Shown piece after piece: positions 49,368 to 58,728 of a stretch of 64,000 nt of DNA (position 1 is its first letter; each line of letters starts with the position of its first letter). A program made the position numbers and the translations under genes. Origin of the DNA: JAVVHH01 sp964613945 (GTDB lineage Bacteria; Pseudomonadota; Alphaproteobacteria; Acetobacterales; Acetobacteraceae); contig CAZTJC010000013.1 of NCBI GenBank assembly GCA_964613945.1, positions 1 through 64,000 on the forward strand, written 5' to 3'. A model generated the notes under the pieces. It did not search any database, was not told the origin of the DNA, and saw only the letters and a program-made list of their open reading frames with translations.

Positions 49368-51911
49368 TTATTCGGCCGCGATCGAATGGTGGCGGAGAGA
49401 GGCGTCCTCAGCCGACGCTGCGACGAAAGCCGGAACGGTCTCCTGTAATGGCTGGAGAACCGAGCCATCCTTGAAGCTCTCGATGATCGCTGGGCGGCCG
49501 ATATGATAGCCCTGAACGATATCGCATCCTTCGATCTGCAAGCGGGCAAGCTGTTCCGCTGTTTCGACACCTTCGGCCACCACCGGCATGCCTAGCCCGC
49601 GGCCCAACCCGATCACCGCCTGAACGATAGCGAGGGATTGCGGGTTGTTGTCCATGTCCCGAATGAATGCCTGGTCGATCTTGACCTTGTCGAAAGGAAA
49701 GGTTCGAAAGTAGTTGAGCGAGGAATAGCCGGTTCCGAAATCGTCCATCGCCACCGAGACGCCGAGTTCACGCAATTCGGTCAACAGTCGGATGCCGCGC
49801 ACGGTATCGCGGATCAGCATGCCTTCGGTTATTTCCACTTCTAGCCGGTGCGGTGCCAAGCCGTGTTTGCGCAAAATCGAGCCGATTTGCTCGACGATGC
49901 CATCATCTTCCATCTGCGCCGGCGACAGGTTGACCCCGATCTTCAACTCGGGACTCCAGGTCGCAGCCTCTTTCGTTGCGGTCTCGAGGACAAAGCGGCC
50001 GAGGTCGGGCATGATGCCGCTTTCTTCCGCGATAGGGATGAACATCGCCGGCGCGATACGTCCGAGACGTGGATGATCCCAGCGGGCCAGGGCTTCGAAG
50101 CTGATGATCTTCTTCGTGCTGGCATCCGCCAGGGGCTGATACTCGACGTGGATTTCGCCGCGTTGCAGCGCTGTTCGGAGATCGGCTTCTACCTGGCGTC
50201 GCTCGCGTGCGGCATCGTCCATCGCCGGCTCGAAGAAGCACCACTGGTTCCGGCCTTCGTTTTTGGCGCGGTAGAGAGCCAGGTCGGCGTTGCGTAGCAC
50301 CAGGTCACTTCCGGCGGTTTGTTCGGAACGATGAATGGCGACGCCAGCCGATGCACCGATCCCGACACCACGATCACGAATGCCGAACGGGCGGGCAAGC
50401 GCATCAACTGTTCGACGGGCAATCAGCCCGGCGGTCTCGTAATCTGCCACGAATATGGCGAACTCGTCGCCACCAAGGCGGGCGACAGGACAGTTGGAAG
50501 CTTTGGCAATACGCTGCGCCGCTTCGATCAGCACTTCGTCGCCAGCGGCATGGCCATAGAGATCGTTGACGATCTTGAACCGGTCCAGATCGAGACAAAT
50601 GACTGCCGGTGTGGCGCCCAGATTTATGGACTGGTCGACGATCTCGCCGAAGCGAACGCGATTAAGGAGCCCGGTCAGAGGATCGTGGTGCGCCAGGTAT
50701 GACAAACGCTGGATGGCAGCCTTTTCCTCGGTCACGTCTTTCGCGAAACCCAGCAAGATTGCCTGTCCACCCGGGGCCACCGACTTGATCTTGGTGACTT
50801 CTATTTGCCGAATGGAGCCATCCAGGCGGGTCATCGTCCGATCGATCATGATCGGTCCCGCCGCTGCCATCGCCTGGGCGGTGTAGCTGTGGTACGCATC
50901 GAAATCGTCTTGGGGGAAGATCTCCTCCCAGGTTCGCCCGACGATTTCCTCGCGAGTTCGGCCGCTCAGTTCCTTGAAGCTACGGTTGGCGAAGATATAG
51001 CGGTCGGTGGTGACGTCCTTGGCATAGATCGCGGCAGGCATGTTCTCCACGATTGCGTCGGTGAGTGCGCGCCGTGCTTCACGTTCCGCTTCCAATTGGC
51101 GCCGGGTCGTCGCATCGCGCAGGATCGAAACAACCGTGACGTCTCCATCTTCGCGATGGACGCCCAGGGTCAATTCGACATGCACCTCGCTGCCGTCGCT
51201 TTTCAGGGCCGGTATCTCCACAACCCGCATCGGTCGCGCACTGCTCGAGGCGATGAGGCGGTTGAACCCGGCCGTGTGAGCCTCACGCATGGAGGCCGGG
51301 ATGATGAAGGTAATGGCCTGGCCGATGGCTTCGGCTCGGGTCCAGCCCAGCAAAGCCTCGGCGGCATTGTTCCAGTGGTTGACGCACCCGTCTCGGTCGC
51401 AGGTGATGAAGGCGTCGGTCGTGGTCTTGTCGATGACGGCCGCAGCCCGGTCCCGTTGGCGCAACTCGTTGAGTTCGACCCGCTCGATCACCTGCCCGGC
51501 CATCAGCACCAGCGTGTTGCGTTCGCGTGCGCTGAACGACCTCGGGCGCCGATCGATGATGCACAGCGTGCCGAATGCGATACCTGCACGGTTGATCAGG
51601 GGAGCGCCGGCGTAGAAACGCGCGCCGAGTTCGCCGATCACCAACGGATGGTTGCTGAAGCGGGGATCGGCCGCGAGATCTTCAACGATCAGCGGCTGCG
51701 CGGTCTCCAATACGTGGCCGCAGAACGCAATGTGCTTGGGTGCGCTGCACAGGTCGAGGCCGACCTTGGCCTTCATCCAGACGGAATCGCCATCGTCGAT
51801 GTTGACCAGAGCGATCGGGACGTCGAACCGATCGGCGGCAAGGGCGGCAATCACATCATACTCGGGCGACGATGCTCGCAGTATTTGGGTGCTGCCGATA
51901 TTATTCGTCAT
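49368..51911 (-). CDS. GAF-PAS-PAS-GGDEF-EAL cyclic-di-GMP enzyme
   Basis: The 847-residue protein has an N-terminal GAF domain (about 15-165, with VWMKAKVGLDL and FCGHVL), two PAS domains (about 170-290 and 290-410), a GGDEF domain with intact LGGDEFAIF (about 485) and an EAL domain with FEALARW, EITEGML, DDFGTGYSSL and AEGVET. Both diguanylate cyclase and phosphodiesterase sites look active, so the output depends on the sensors. No membrane helix; the GAF domain suggests a soluble sensor. Its upstream region (51912-52089) is AT-rich and likely carries the promoter. It is encoded next to stress genes but in the opposite direction. Confidence 0.92.
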   Translation of the reverse strand: MTNNIGSTQILRASSPEYDVIAALAADRFDVPIALVNIDDGDSVWMKAKVGLDLCSAPKHIAFCGHVLETAQPLIVEDLAADPRFSNHPLVIGELGARFYAGAPLINRAGIAFGTLCIIDRRPRSFSARERNTLVLMAGQVIERVELNELRQRDRAAAVIDKTTTDAFITCDRDGCVNHWNNAAEALLGWTRAEAIGQAITFIIPASMREAHTAGFNRLIASSSARPMRVVEIPALKSDGSEVHVELTLGVHREDGDVTVVSILRDATTRRQLEAEREARRALTDAIVENMPAAIYAKDVTTDRYIFANRSFKELSGRTREEIVGRTWEEIFPQDDFDAYHSYTAQAMAAAGPIMIDRTMTRLDGSIRQIEVTKIKSVAPGGQAILLGFAKDVTEEKAAIQRLSYLAHHDPLTGLLNRVRFGEIVDQSINLGATPAVICLDLDRFKIVNDLYGHAAGDEVLIEAAQRIAKASNCPVARLGGDEFAIFVADYETAGLIARRTVDALARPFGIRDRGVGIGASAGVAIHRSEQTAGSDLVLRNADLALYRAKNEGRNQWCFFEPAMDDAARERRQVEADLRTALQRGEIHVEYQPLADASTKKIISFEALARWDHPRLGRIAPAMFIPIAEESGIMPDLGRFVLETATKEAATWSPELKIGVNLSPAQMEDDGIVEQIGSILRKHGLAPHRLEVEITEGMLIRDTVRGIRLLTELRELGVSVAMDDFGTGYSSLNYFRTFPFDKVKIDQAFIRDMDNNPQSLAIVQAVIGLGRGLGMPVVAEGVETAEQLARLQIEGCDIVQGYHIGRPAIIESFKDGSVLQPLQETVPAFVAASAEDASLRHHSIAAE

Positions 51912-52089
51912 TCAAGGCTGCTCTGAAACATCGCGGAGCAGCTTATGACCAAGCTGTTAACAAAGGCTTACTGCCGATGTCGGCTACATGACGAACGGAA
52001 TGGTATTATGCACCGGTGCTGCCTGCGAACCCCGTCAGTAGCGAGGACGAGGCAGCCACCATCCATGTTCCGGCTCGCGCCAGCCGAAT
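51912..52089. promoter_or_regulatory. Intergenic region upstream of the GGDEF-EAL gene
   Basis: The 178 bp between the divergent side of the cyclic-di-GMP gene and the end of the M81 gene is less GC-rich than its surroundings. I see no clear repeat or promoter motif in it. Confidence 0.3.
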
Positions 52090-53565
52090 TCAGGGTGATC
52101 GGGCGATGGTCGACAACGGATGCAGATATTTGACCGATGTCTTGAAGTCGAAGTTGCTGAAATTGAACGTCGCGATGCCGGGCGTGTCCACGGTGACGAT
52201 GCGCGCGGCTGCGGTCTCGAAGAAGGCGCGGAAATGCTGGCTCGATTTGATGGCGATCACTTTGTAGTTTTCCATGGGCATGCCATGCAGCTTCAGCATC
52301 TCGTCGTCGAGCAGTTGGGATTTCAGCTCCGTCACGATCACGTCGACATTGCCGATCCGCAACCGGGTGGAGCGGCCGAGATCGCGCTGACCGCCCTTGC
52401 CCATGGGCGTGCTGGCCACGAAACGGCACTGGGTGTTCATCACCACCTCCGCATCCACCTGCAGCGGTGCGCCGTGCAGGGCGTCCGTCTTGCCGCCGAG
52501 GCTGACCGCGATGCGGGCGCCTTCGCCGGCATCGTGGGCCGCCGCCACGACTTCGGCGTCGGCCAGATGGGCAAAGCAGGTTCGCGGCACGTTTCGCCGT
52601 AGCATCTCCGCGAGCAACCAGGTGCCGTCACCCGGTGCACCGGCGCCCGGGTTGTCGGAGGTTTCGTTGACGATGACCGGGCTCTCCGGGCAGCTCAGCG
52701 CCGTCTCGAGGCCGTCGGCGGCACCGGCCAAGGTGATGCTGAAAACATCGCGCTGCCGCCAGATGAAGTCGGCGACGTCCCGTGTCGCCGATAGCGCCAG
52801 GGCTTCGTCGTCTTCCGCGATCGCAATAACGGACACGCAGGTGGCGACGGAATCGGCGTACGGAAAGCCGTGATAGGCCGCGCAATGGAGGAGGCCGGGC
52901 GTGGCCTCCCATTTCTCGCATTCGGCGTTCACCGCCTTGAGCGGGCCGCCAAACGTCGTCGTGGTCGGGATCACCAGCGGCAGGCGCGTCAGCGCCATGC
53001 GGGGCCGCAGCGTGCCGGCGACCATGCGATGCACGTTGCGGATGGCGTCGCGGCCGCGGTCGTACATGTCGATATGCGGGTATTCCTTCACGCCGAACAG
53101 CATGTCGGCATTGTCGACCATGCGGTCAGTGATGTTGCCGTGCAGGTCCAGCGTCGCGACGATGGGCAGCGCGGTACCGAACCGCAATCGCAGGGTGCGC
53201 AGCAGGTCACCCTCGATGTCGCCCGTCGTTTCGGCGACACCGGCACCGTGCAGCTCGAGGCAGATCGCGTCAAACGGAAGCGCCGCCTCGAGACCGGCGA
53301 TGACCTTGCGCTTGATCTCAGCCCAGGTCTCGGCGCGGATCGTGCCCGACGGGCTGGTGATAGCGCCAAAGGTCGGCAGCAGCTCGACATCGCCGAGCGC
53401 GGTCGCCTCGTCGATCATGCCGCCGATGTAGTCCTGCACGCCGCGGTGCCGGCGCAGGAGTTCCTCGCCCTCGATCCAGGAGCGGATCCTGAATGCGGCC
53501 TCGTCCGTCGGCTCGCTGGAAAAGGTGTTGGTCTCGTGCGAGACCTGGGCGATCGCGATACGCAT
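52090..53565 (-). CDS. M81-family metallopeptidase (MlrC-like)
   Basis: The 491-residue protein matches M81 peptidases. SHETNTFS near residue 9, LELHGAGV, LDLHGNITD and EYPHIDMYDRG give the expected zinc ligands. MlrC cleaves the linear tetrapeptide end of microcystin degradation; most relatives likely act on small peptides or other amide substrates. ATG 53565 follows AAGGAAG. It lies 22 bp after a peptide-binding protein gene in the same direction, so uptake and cleavage of one substrate is likely. Confidence 0.88.
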   Translation of the reverse strand: MRIAIAQVSHETNTFSSEPTDEAAFRIRSWIEGEELLRRHRGVQDYIGGMIDEATALGDVELLPTFGAITSPSGTIRAETWAEIKRKVIAGLEAALPFDAICLELHGAGVAETTGDIEGDLLRTLRLRFGTALPIVATLDLHGNITDRMVDNADMLFGVKEYPHIDMYDRGRDAIRNVHRMVAGTLRPRMALTRLPLVIPTTTTFGGPLKAVNAECEKWEATPGLLHCAAYHGFPYADSVATCVSVIAIAEDDEALALSATRDVADFIWRQRDVFSITLAGAADGLETALSCPESPVIVNETSDNPGAGAPGDGTWLLAEMLRRNVPRTCFAHLADAEVVAAAHDAGEGARIAVSLGGKTDALHGAPLQVDAEVVMNTQCRFVASTPMGKGGQRDLGRSTRLRIGNVDVIVTELKSQLLDDEMLKLHGMPMENYKVIAIKSSQHFRAFFETAAARIVTVDTPGIATFNFSNFDFKTSVKYLHPLSTIARSP

Positions 53566-53587
53566 GGGACTTCCTTGCTGGTGCCGG

Positions 53588-55171
53588 TCAGGCAAAATGG
53601 ACGCCCCAGAAAGCGAACAGGCTGGTGGAGACGTCGCGCAACTGGGCGGCGTAGGCGGTCTTGTAGAAGTATTGTCCGGTGGGGATGTAGACGCCCTGCT
53701 GCAGCGCGCCCGCTTGGATGTCGCGGGCGAGGCGGCGCTGGTCGGCCGGGTCGGCGGCGTCGATCCACTCGTTGCGGAGCTTTTCCAGGTCGGGAAGGTT
53801 CGGCCAGCCGAAATAGGTCTGCCCGCCCGCGGTGCGCAGCATCTGGCTCACGCCCGGGTTGATGAGGTCCAGCCCGTTCCATGTGGTATGGAACATGCTC
53901 CAGCCGCCGGCATTCGGGGCGGCCTTGCTGGCCCGGCGCTGCACCAGCGTGCCCCAGTCGGAGATGACGTAATCCACGTTCATGCCGAGCCGCCGCAACA
54001 CGTCGTTGGCCACCTCGCCGAGGGCTGCCAGGACCGGGTTGTCGCTGGCGGCCAGCAACACGACGCTCTCGCCCTTGTAGCCGGCATCGGCGAGCGCCTT
54101 TTTGCTCTTGGCCAGGTCGCGCGGACCGGTGATGGCCGCGAGCCCGGCATCGTTGGCCATCGGCGTATCGGGCGGAAACACGCCGACGCCGGCGCGCCAT
54201 AGGTCGGGATCGCCGGCCGCGGCCCCCATGCAATCCTCCTGGGAGAAGGCCTCCAGCACGGCGCGGCGGATGGCCGGGTTGTCGAAGGGCGGGTGCAGAT
54301 GATTGAAGACGCCGGTCCCCATGATGCCCAACCGGCTGCTAAGTTCGGCTTTCAGGCTGCGGGTACGCTGGATCACGGGCAGGAGGTCGTTTGGCGGGTT
54401 CTCCCACCAATGGACCTCGCCGTTTTGCAGGGCCGACAGCGCCGTGCTTGGGTCCGGCATCACGGTCCACTCGACCCGGTCGACATGCGCGACCTTCGGG
54501 CCGGCTGCCCAACTCGGGACGCCGCCTTCGCGAGGACGGTAATCCGCATTGCGTTCGTAGACGGCCCTGGCGCCTGCCAGCCGCTCGTCGGCCTTCCAGC
54601 GGAACGGGCCGGAGCCGATCATCTCGGTGACCTGCTGCGTGGCCGGAGTGGTGGCCAGACGCTCCGGCATCACGAACAGTGCCGGCGGGCCGAGCCGCGC
54701 CAGCGCGTAGAGAATGCCCGGGAATGGCTTGCTGAGCCGGATGGAGAAGCGGTCATCCGCCGGCGCACTCATCTCCAGCGTGCGGGCGAGCAGCGTCGCG
54801 CCTTCGACGTTGCGCTGTGCCCATCGGTTGATGGAGGCGACGCAATCGCGACCGCGCACGGGCTCGCCATCGTGGAATTTGAGGCCTGGGCGAAGCGTGA
54901 ACGTCCAGAGCTTGCCGTCATCCTCGACGGTGTGGCCGGCCACCATCTGCGGTTGCGGCTGCAGATTGCTGTCCAGACCGTAAAGCTGGTCCCAGATGGC
55001 CAGAGCATGCGTCCGGGTGACGTAGGCGGTGGTGAATACCGGATCGAGGATGGTCAGGTCGCTCTGCGGCACGAAGCGCAAGGTTCTGGATGTGGACTGG
55101 GCCAGCGCAGGCCTGGACAACCCTACGGCGGCCGACCCGGCGGCCAGGGCGAGAAGGGAGCGACGGTGCAT
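53588..55171 (-). CDS. ABC substrate-binding protein, peptide/nickel family 5
   Basis: The 527-residue protein has a signal sequence (MHRRSLLALAAGSAAVGLS, cleaved near ALAQST) and the cluster-C features LDPVFTTAYV, GLKFHDGEPV and VRGRDCVASINRW. It is distinct from the binding protein at 9561 though of the same family. It precedes the M81 peptidase in transcription order. No permease or ATPase gene is adjacent, so it is an orphan that may use a distant transporter. Confidence 0.88.
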   Translation of the reverse strand: MHRRSLLALAAGSAAVGLSRPALAQSTSRTLRFVPQSDLTILDPVFTTAYVTRTHALAIWDQLYGLDSNLQPQPQMVAGHTVEDDGKLWTFTLRPGLKFHDGEPVRGRDCVASINRWAQRNVEGATLLARTLEMSAPADDRFSIRLSKPFPGILYALARLGPPALFVMPERLATTPATQQVTEMIGSGPFRWKADERLAGARAVYERNADYRPREGGVPSWAAGPKVAHVDRVEWTVMPDPSTALSALQNGEVHWWENPPNDLLPVIQRTRSLKAELSSRLGIMGTGVFNHLHPPFDNPAIRRAVLEAFSQEDCMGAAAGDPDLWRAGVGVFPPDTPMANDAGLAAITGPRDLAKSKKALADAGYKGESVVLLAASDNPVLAALGEVANDVLRRLGMNVDYVISDWGTLVQRRASKAAPNAGGWSMFHTTWNGLDLINPGVSQMLRTAGGQTYFGWPNLPDLEKLRNEWIDAADPADQRRLARDIQAGALQQGVYIPTGQYFYKTAYAAQLRDVSTSLFAFWGVHFA

Positions 55172-55808
55172 GATGTTCCTACAGCAGCGTGGGACATGAG
55201 AGCGTATTGCAGTCAGCGTACAAGGGTTGTGTAGGTGGGATCAACCGCAGCGCCGATCCATGAGACCGAGGAGCGCCAGATGAACGTGGCGTCGCTTGAA
55301 ACGCAGCAGATCGCTTCGCGTGGCGCGAAAGTTGGTGTCGTGAGGGCGGCGTCGGCGAGGGCTGTGTCGCACGTGCCGACGTCTTCTCACAGCCATTGCA
55401 GAGTGAATTCTGCTGGGGCAGGGTCCGTCTTCGCCGCCGATTGCAGCAGTATCCGTGTCGGGAGAGGAGACAGCCGGCTGGTGACCGTCTTCGAGGGCCG
55501 CACTGACCTTATTCGCGGATGAAAATGCCCAAGCTTGATGAAAGCAGCCTCAAGCGCTTCGCCGTGACCGGCGTCTAAAACCAATTTCTCAACCAACGTC
55601 GCACGGACACCATGATTGACGTCGGGCTTAACGCCCGGGAGACCGGAGCAGGAAAGCAGATCACCGGATTTCATCGGAAAAGCCTCGGCCCGCCGTTGGC
55701 GGAATGGGCAGACGGGAGCAATTCATTGTTGAAATGCAGCACTAAACTGCTCGGTGATCGAACCATTCTTACTTGGTCGGCCCACCCGTCAGTTGCACTT
55801 ACTTAGAC
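55172..55808. other. 637-bp region without a supported gene
   Basis: Several short open frames occur on both strands, but none has a ribosome site plus recognisable protein, and codon bias is not convincing. The region is less GC-rich than the neighbours. It separates the M81 unit from the methyltransferase-T6SS genes and should contain the promoter for the latter. I cannot exclude a small gene or a decayed element. Confidence 0.4.
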
Positions 55809-56930
55809 ATGCGCCGCGCGCATTTCGCGGCCTGGATGCCGCATTGTCCTGTGTGCGCCCGTGATCGGAAATGCACGCCAGCCCTTGGCTTAACCGGCGT
55901 CACTGCCGAAACGTCGGACGACGTGCTTGCCGGTACGCTGGTTTGCGCCGATCCGGTCTGCCGCGCCGAATATCCCATCGTGGACGGCATCCCGATCGTG
56001 TTGGCCAATCTGCAGCAGCATCTCGGTGAACGGGCTGTGGAATTGCTCCTGCGTGACGATTTGGATCCGCGGACGCTCAGCCTGATCGGCGATGCACTGG
56101 GCCCCGATAGCTGGCTCGACGTTATACGCCAGACCGTGTCGACTTACGTATGGGACGCCTTCGCCGAGCAGGACCCGCTGGAGCCAAAAGGTGTTGCCGT
56201 TCCCAGGCCCGGTGCTGCGGGACGGTGCCTGCATGCGTTGCTTGCTCTGGTGCCGGGCTGGGACGTTCGGCATGCCCGGCGCGTCTTGGATCTCGGATGC
56301 GGCGCCGGCGGCACCGTGTTCGAATGTGCCGCCACGATGCCCGATGCCTTGGTACTGGGGATCGACGGAAATCTGGCCCTCATGCGCCTTGCCCGCCGCG
56401 CCGCGTTGCATGGTGAGGTGCATTATGGTCGCCGCCGGATCGGACTGGTGTACGATGAGCGGCGGTTCGCAGTGACGTTGCCCGGGGCGGAGCGGGTGGA
56501 TTTCTGGGTTTGCGATGCTGCAGCCCTGCCCTTTCGTGACGGGAGCGCCGATGTCGTGGTCGGGCTGAACCTGCTCGATTGCCTGCCGGATCCTGTCTCG
56601 TTTCTGCACGCTACAGCAGCATTGTTGCAGCCCGGCGGTGCCCTGCTCCTGGCGACTCCGTTCGATTGGGCCGCACGCGCAACGCCGGCGGCGCACTGGA
56701 TTGGTGGTCACTCGCAGCGCGGGGTCGGCGACGGCGCGGCGGAGCCGTTGCTTGCCTCACTCTTAACTCCCGGGGCGCATCCTCGCGCGGTAGAAACGCT
56801 GGCGATGACCGGGTCGGATGACGTTGCGTGGCACACCAGGTTGCATGATCGTGCGGCGGTGATGTACCGGTCGTTCCTCGTCGCGGCGACAAAGAACGCT
56901 AATGCTGCAACGCTGGACAATTCCCCGTGA
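55809..56930 (+). CDS. SAM-dependent methyltransferase with Trm112-like zinc ribbon
   Basis: The 373-residue protein starts with a Trm112-like module: CPVCARD (about 14-20) and VCADPVCRAEYPIVDGIPIVL. The class I methyltransferase domain follows, with motif I VLDLGCGAGGTVFE at about 170, then LGIDGNLALMRLARR, and DAAALPFRDGSADVVVGLNLLDCLPDP. Substrate is unknown. ATG 55809 is the only good start. It precedes tssA by 3 bp, so it may belong to the T6SS operon, perhaps modifying a component or effector. That link is inference. Confidence 0.8.
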   Translation: MRRAHFAAWMPHCPVCARDRKCTPALGLTGVTAETSDDVLAGTLVCADPVCRAEYPIVDGIPIVLANLQQHLGERAVELLLRDDLDPRTLSLIGDALGPDSWLDVIRQTVSTYVWDAFAEQDPLEPKGVAVPRPGAAGRCLHALLALVPGWDVRHARRVLDLGCGAGGTVFECAATMPDALVLGIDGNLALMRLARRAALHGEVHYGRRRIGLVYDERRFAVTLPGAERVDFWVCDAAALPFRDGSADVVVGLNLLDCLPDPVSFLHATAALLQPGGALLLATPFDWAARATPAAHWIGGHSQRGVGDGAAEPLLASLLTPGAHPRAVETLAMTGSDDVAWHTRLHDRAAVMYRSFLVAATKNANAATLDNSP

Positions 56931-56933
56931 GGC

Positions 56934-58103
56934 ATGTTAGTCCGGCGCAAATCGATGGCTGGGTTGCGTGATGAAACGCTGCTGGAACCGGAATGTCGCA
57001 TTGGGGAAGGACGTTCACTCGTCGTGAGCCCATTCGACTCATCCGACACCTTGCCTGACATCAGCCCGGACCAGCCAACTGGTCCAAGCCTCGAATTCGA
57101 CGCGGATTTTGCAGAACTGGAACGGCTTGCACAGGGCAAGCCGGAGCAGCAATTCGGCGCTACGATCGTTCCGGCCGAGGAGCCCGACTGGAAAGCTATC
57201 ATCGCCGGCGCGACGGCCCTGGCCGCCCGGTCCCATGACTTGCGGGTGATGGCGCATCTTGGCGTAGCACGGCTCAACCGGGATGGGATGATCGGATATG
57301 CCGAGACCCTGGCGACGGTGCGGCGGATGCTGCGGCAGCGCTGGGCGGATTTGCATCCGCAGCTGGACCCCGAGGATGACAACGATCCGATGACCCGCGC
57401 CAACAGCCTGTTGTTGCTCTCGCAACCGGCGCGGGTTCTGCGGGTGCTCCGCAGCATGCCATTGGCCAAGTCTCCGCGCGTCGGCACCGTCAGCTGGCGC
57501 GACATCGCCATCGCCAACGGCACCCTCACGGCCCCGGATGACGTGACCAAGATGACCGACGCCGTCATCGGCGGTGTCTTCCGGGACAGCGAGCCGGGCA
57601 AGCTTCAAGCCATGCGCGACGCGATCGCATCGGCGGCCGACAGTGCCAAAGACATTCCGGCTGCCTTTGACGATTTCGCCGGACACGGCACCGGTCCCGA
57701 CTATACCGAGCTCAACCGTCTGTTGCGCGACATCGGTCAGATGATCGATCGTTACGCTCCGGCGGAGGCGTCCGCTTCGACCGATAGCGCGCTTGATGCG
57801 GAGGCGAGTGACCGCGAGGATACGACTGCCGTTGTCGCATCGATACCTTCCGGCGAAGAACGAGCCAAGCCGATCATGAACATCCAGACCATGGAGCCTC
57901 CGACAAACCGGGCTGACGCGCTCCGCCTGCTCGATCTCGTGGTGGAGTTCTATCAACGCAGCGAGCCATCTAGTCCGTTACCATTGTTGATCAGCCGGGC
58001 ACGGCGCCTGGCCGAAATGGATTTCATGGAAATTCTACGTGACTTGGCGCCAGACGGGGTTACGCAGGCAGAGCGGATCGCCGGCGTCAGCAGCTCTGAT
58101 TAA
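56934..58103 (+). CDS. tssA: Type VI secretion protein TssA (ImpA)
   Basis: The 389-residue protein contains the ImpA N-terminal domain: FDADFAELERLAQGKPEQQFG and IVPAEEPDWKAI near 65-85, then VRRMLRQRWADLHPQLDPEDDNDP. TssA caps and primes assembly of the sheath and baseplate. The start is uncertain: ATG 56934, ATG 56955 or GTG 57024 are possible; the family similarity begins near residue 35. A 103-bp space with a 9-bp dyad separates it from tssB. Confidence 0.88.
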   Translation: MLVRRKSMAGLRDETLLEPECRIGEGRSLVVSPFDSSDTLPDISPDQPTGPSLEFDADFAELERLAQGKPEQQFGATIVPAEEPDWKAIIAGATALAARSHDLRVMAHLGVARLNRDGMIGYAETLATVRRMLRQRWADLHPQLDPEDDNDPMTRANSLLLLSQPARVLRVLRSMPLAKSPRVGTVSWRDIAIANGTLTAPDDVTKMTDAVIGGVFRDSEPGKLQAMRDAIASAADSAKDIPAAFDDFAGHGTGPDYTELNRLLRDIGQMIDRYAPAEASASTDSALDAEASDREDTTAVVASIPSGEERAKPIMNIQTMEPPTNRADALRLLDLVVEFYQRSEPSSPLPLLISRARRLAEMDFMEILRDLAPDGVTQAERIAGVSSSD

Positions 58104-58206
58104 TGTACCGGCATAGTCTAAACGATGAAATGGCGCGAAATTTACGGCAGGGGCTATCGGCTACACTCGTTTAGATAGTAGACGCAGCGGTAAGGAGTCG
58201 ACGACG
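58104..58206. promoter_or_regulatory. tssA-tssB spacer with a 9-bp inverted repeat
   Basis: TCTAAACGA (58117-58125) and TCGTTTAGA (58167-58175) are perfect inverse repeats with centres 50 bp apart, about five helical turns. They could be paired operator sites for a looping regulator of tssBC. A strong AAGGAG (58191 on) serves tssB. I saw no valid sigma-54 promoter. Confidence 0.4.
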
Positions 58207-58725
58207 ATGGCAAAAGCAAGCAGTCAAAAATTTATCGCAAGAAACCGCGCACCGCGCGTGCAGATAGAATATGACGTCGAAACGTACGGCTCCGAGAAGA
58301 AGGTTCAGCTTCCTTTCGTTGTCGGTGTCATGTCGGATTTGTCGGGCAAGCCGTCCGAGCCGTTGCCTCCCGTCATCGACCGCAAGATGCTTGAGATCGA
58401 CATCGATAATTTCGATGATCGCATGAAATCCATGAAGCCCCGCGTCGCGTTCACCGTCCCGAACACCTTGACCGGTGATGGCAACCTTGCCGTGGACATC
58501 ACCTTCAAGAGCATGGACGATTTCTCGCCTGCCGCGGTCGCGCGCAACGTCGAGGGGCTGAATAAGCTGCTCGAGGCGCGCACCCAGCTCTCGAACTTGA
58601 TGACCTACATGGACGGCAAGACCGGTGCCGAGGAACTCATCAACAAGCTGCTGCAGGATCCATCGCTGATGGCCAGTCTCGCCGCGGCGCCCAAGCCGAC
58701 TGCGACCGCGAGCGAGGAAGAGTAA
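58207..58725 (+). CDS. tssB: Type VI secretion sheath protein TssB
   Basis: The 172-residue protein matches TssB/VipA: NRAPRVQIEYDVETYGSEKKVQLPFVVGVMSDLSG (in parts), LEIDIDNFDDRMKSMKPR, and DFSPAAVARNVEGLNKLLEAR. With TssC it forms the contractile sheath recycled by ClpV. The gene has a good ribosome site and ends 3 bp before tssC. An Ala/Thr/Glu tail closes the chain. Confidence 0.95.
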   Translation: MAKASSQKFIARNRAPRVQIEYDVETYGSEKKVQLPFVVGVMSDLSGKPSEPLPPVIDRKMLEIDIDNFDDRMKSMKPRVAFTVPNTLTGDGNLAVDITFKSMDDFSPAAVARNVEGLNKLLEARTQLSNLMTYMDGKTGAEELINKLLQDPSLMASLAAAPKPTATASEEE

Positions 58726-58728
58726 TCG

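Noticed and set aside
56341..56360. Iteron-like CCGATGCCTTGGTACTG in the methyltransferase gene
   Set aside because: The spacing is one base too short relative to all true copies.
58104..58206. Sigma-54 promoter before tssB (TGGCGCGAAATTTAC)
   Set aside because: The GC element expected 10 bp after the GG is missing, so it does not meet the consensus.
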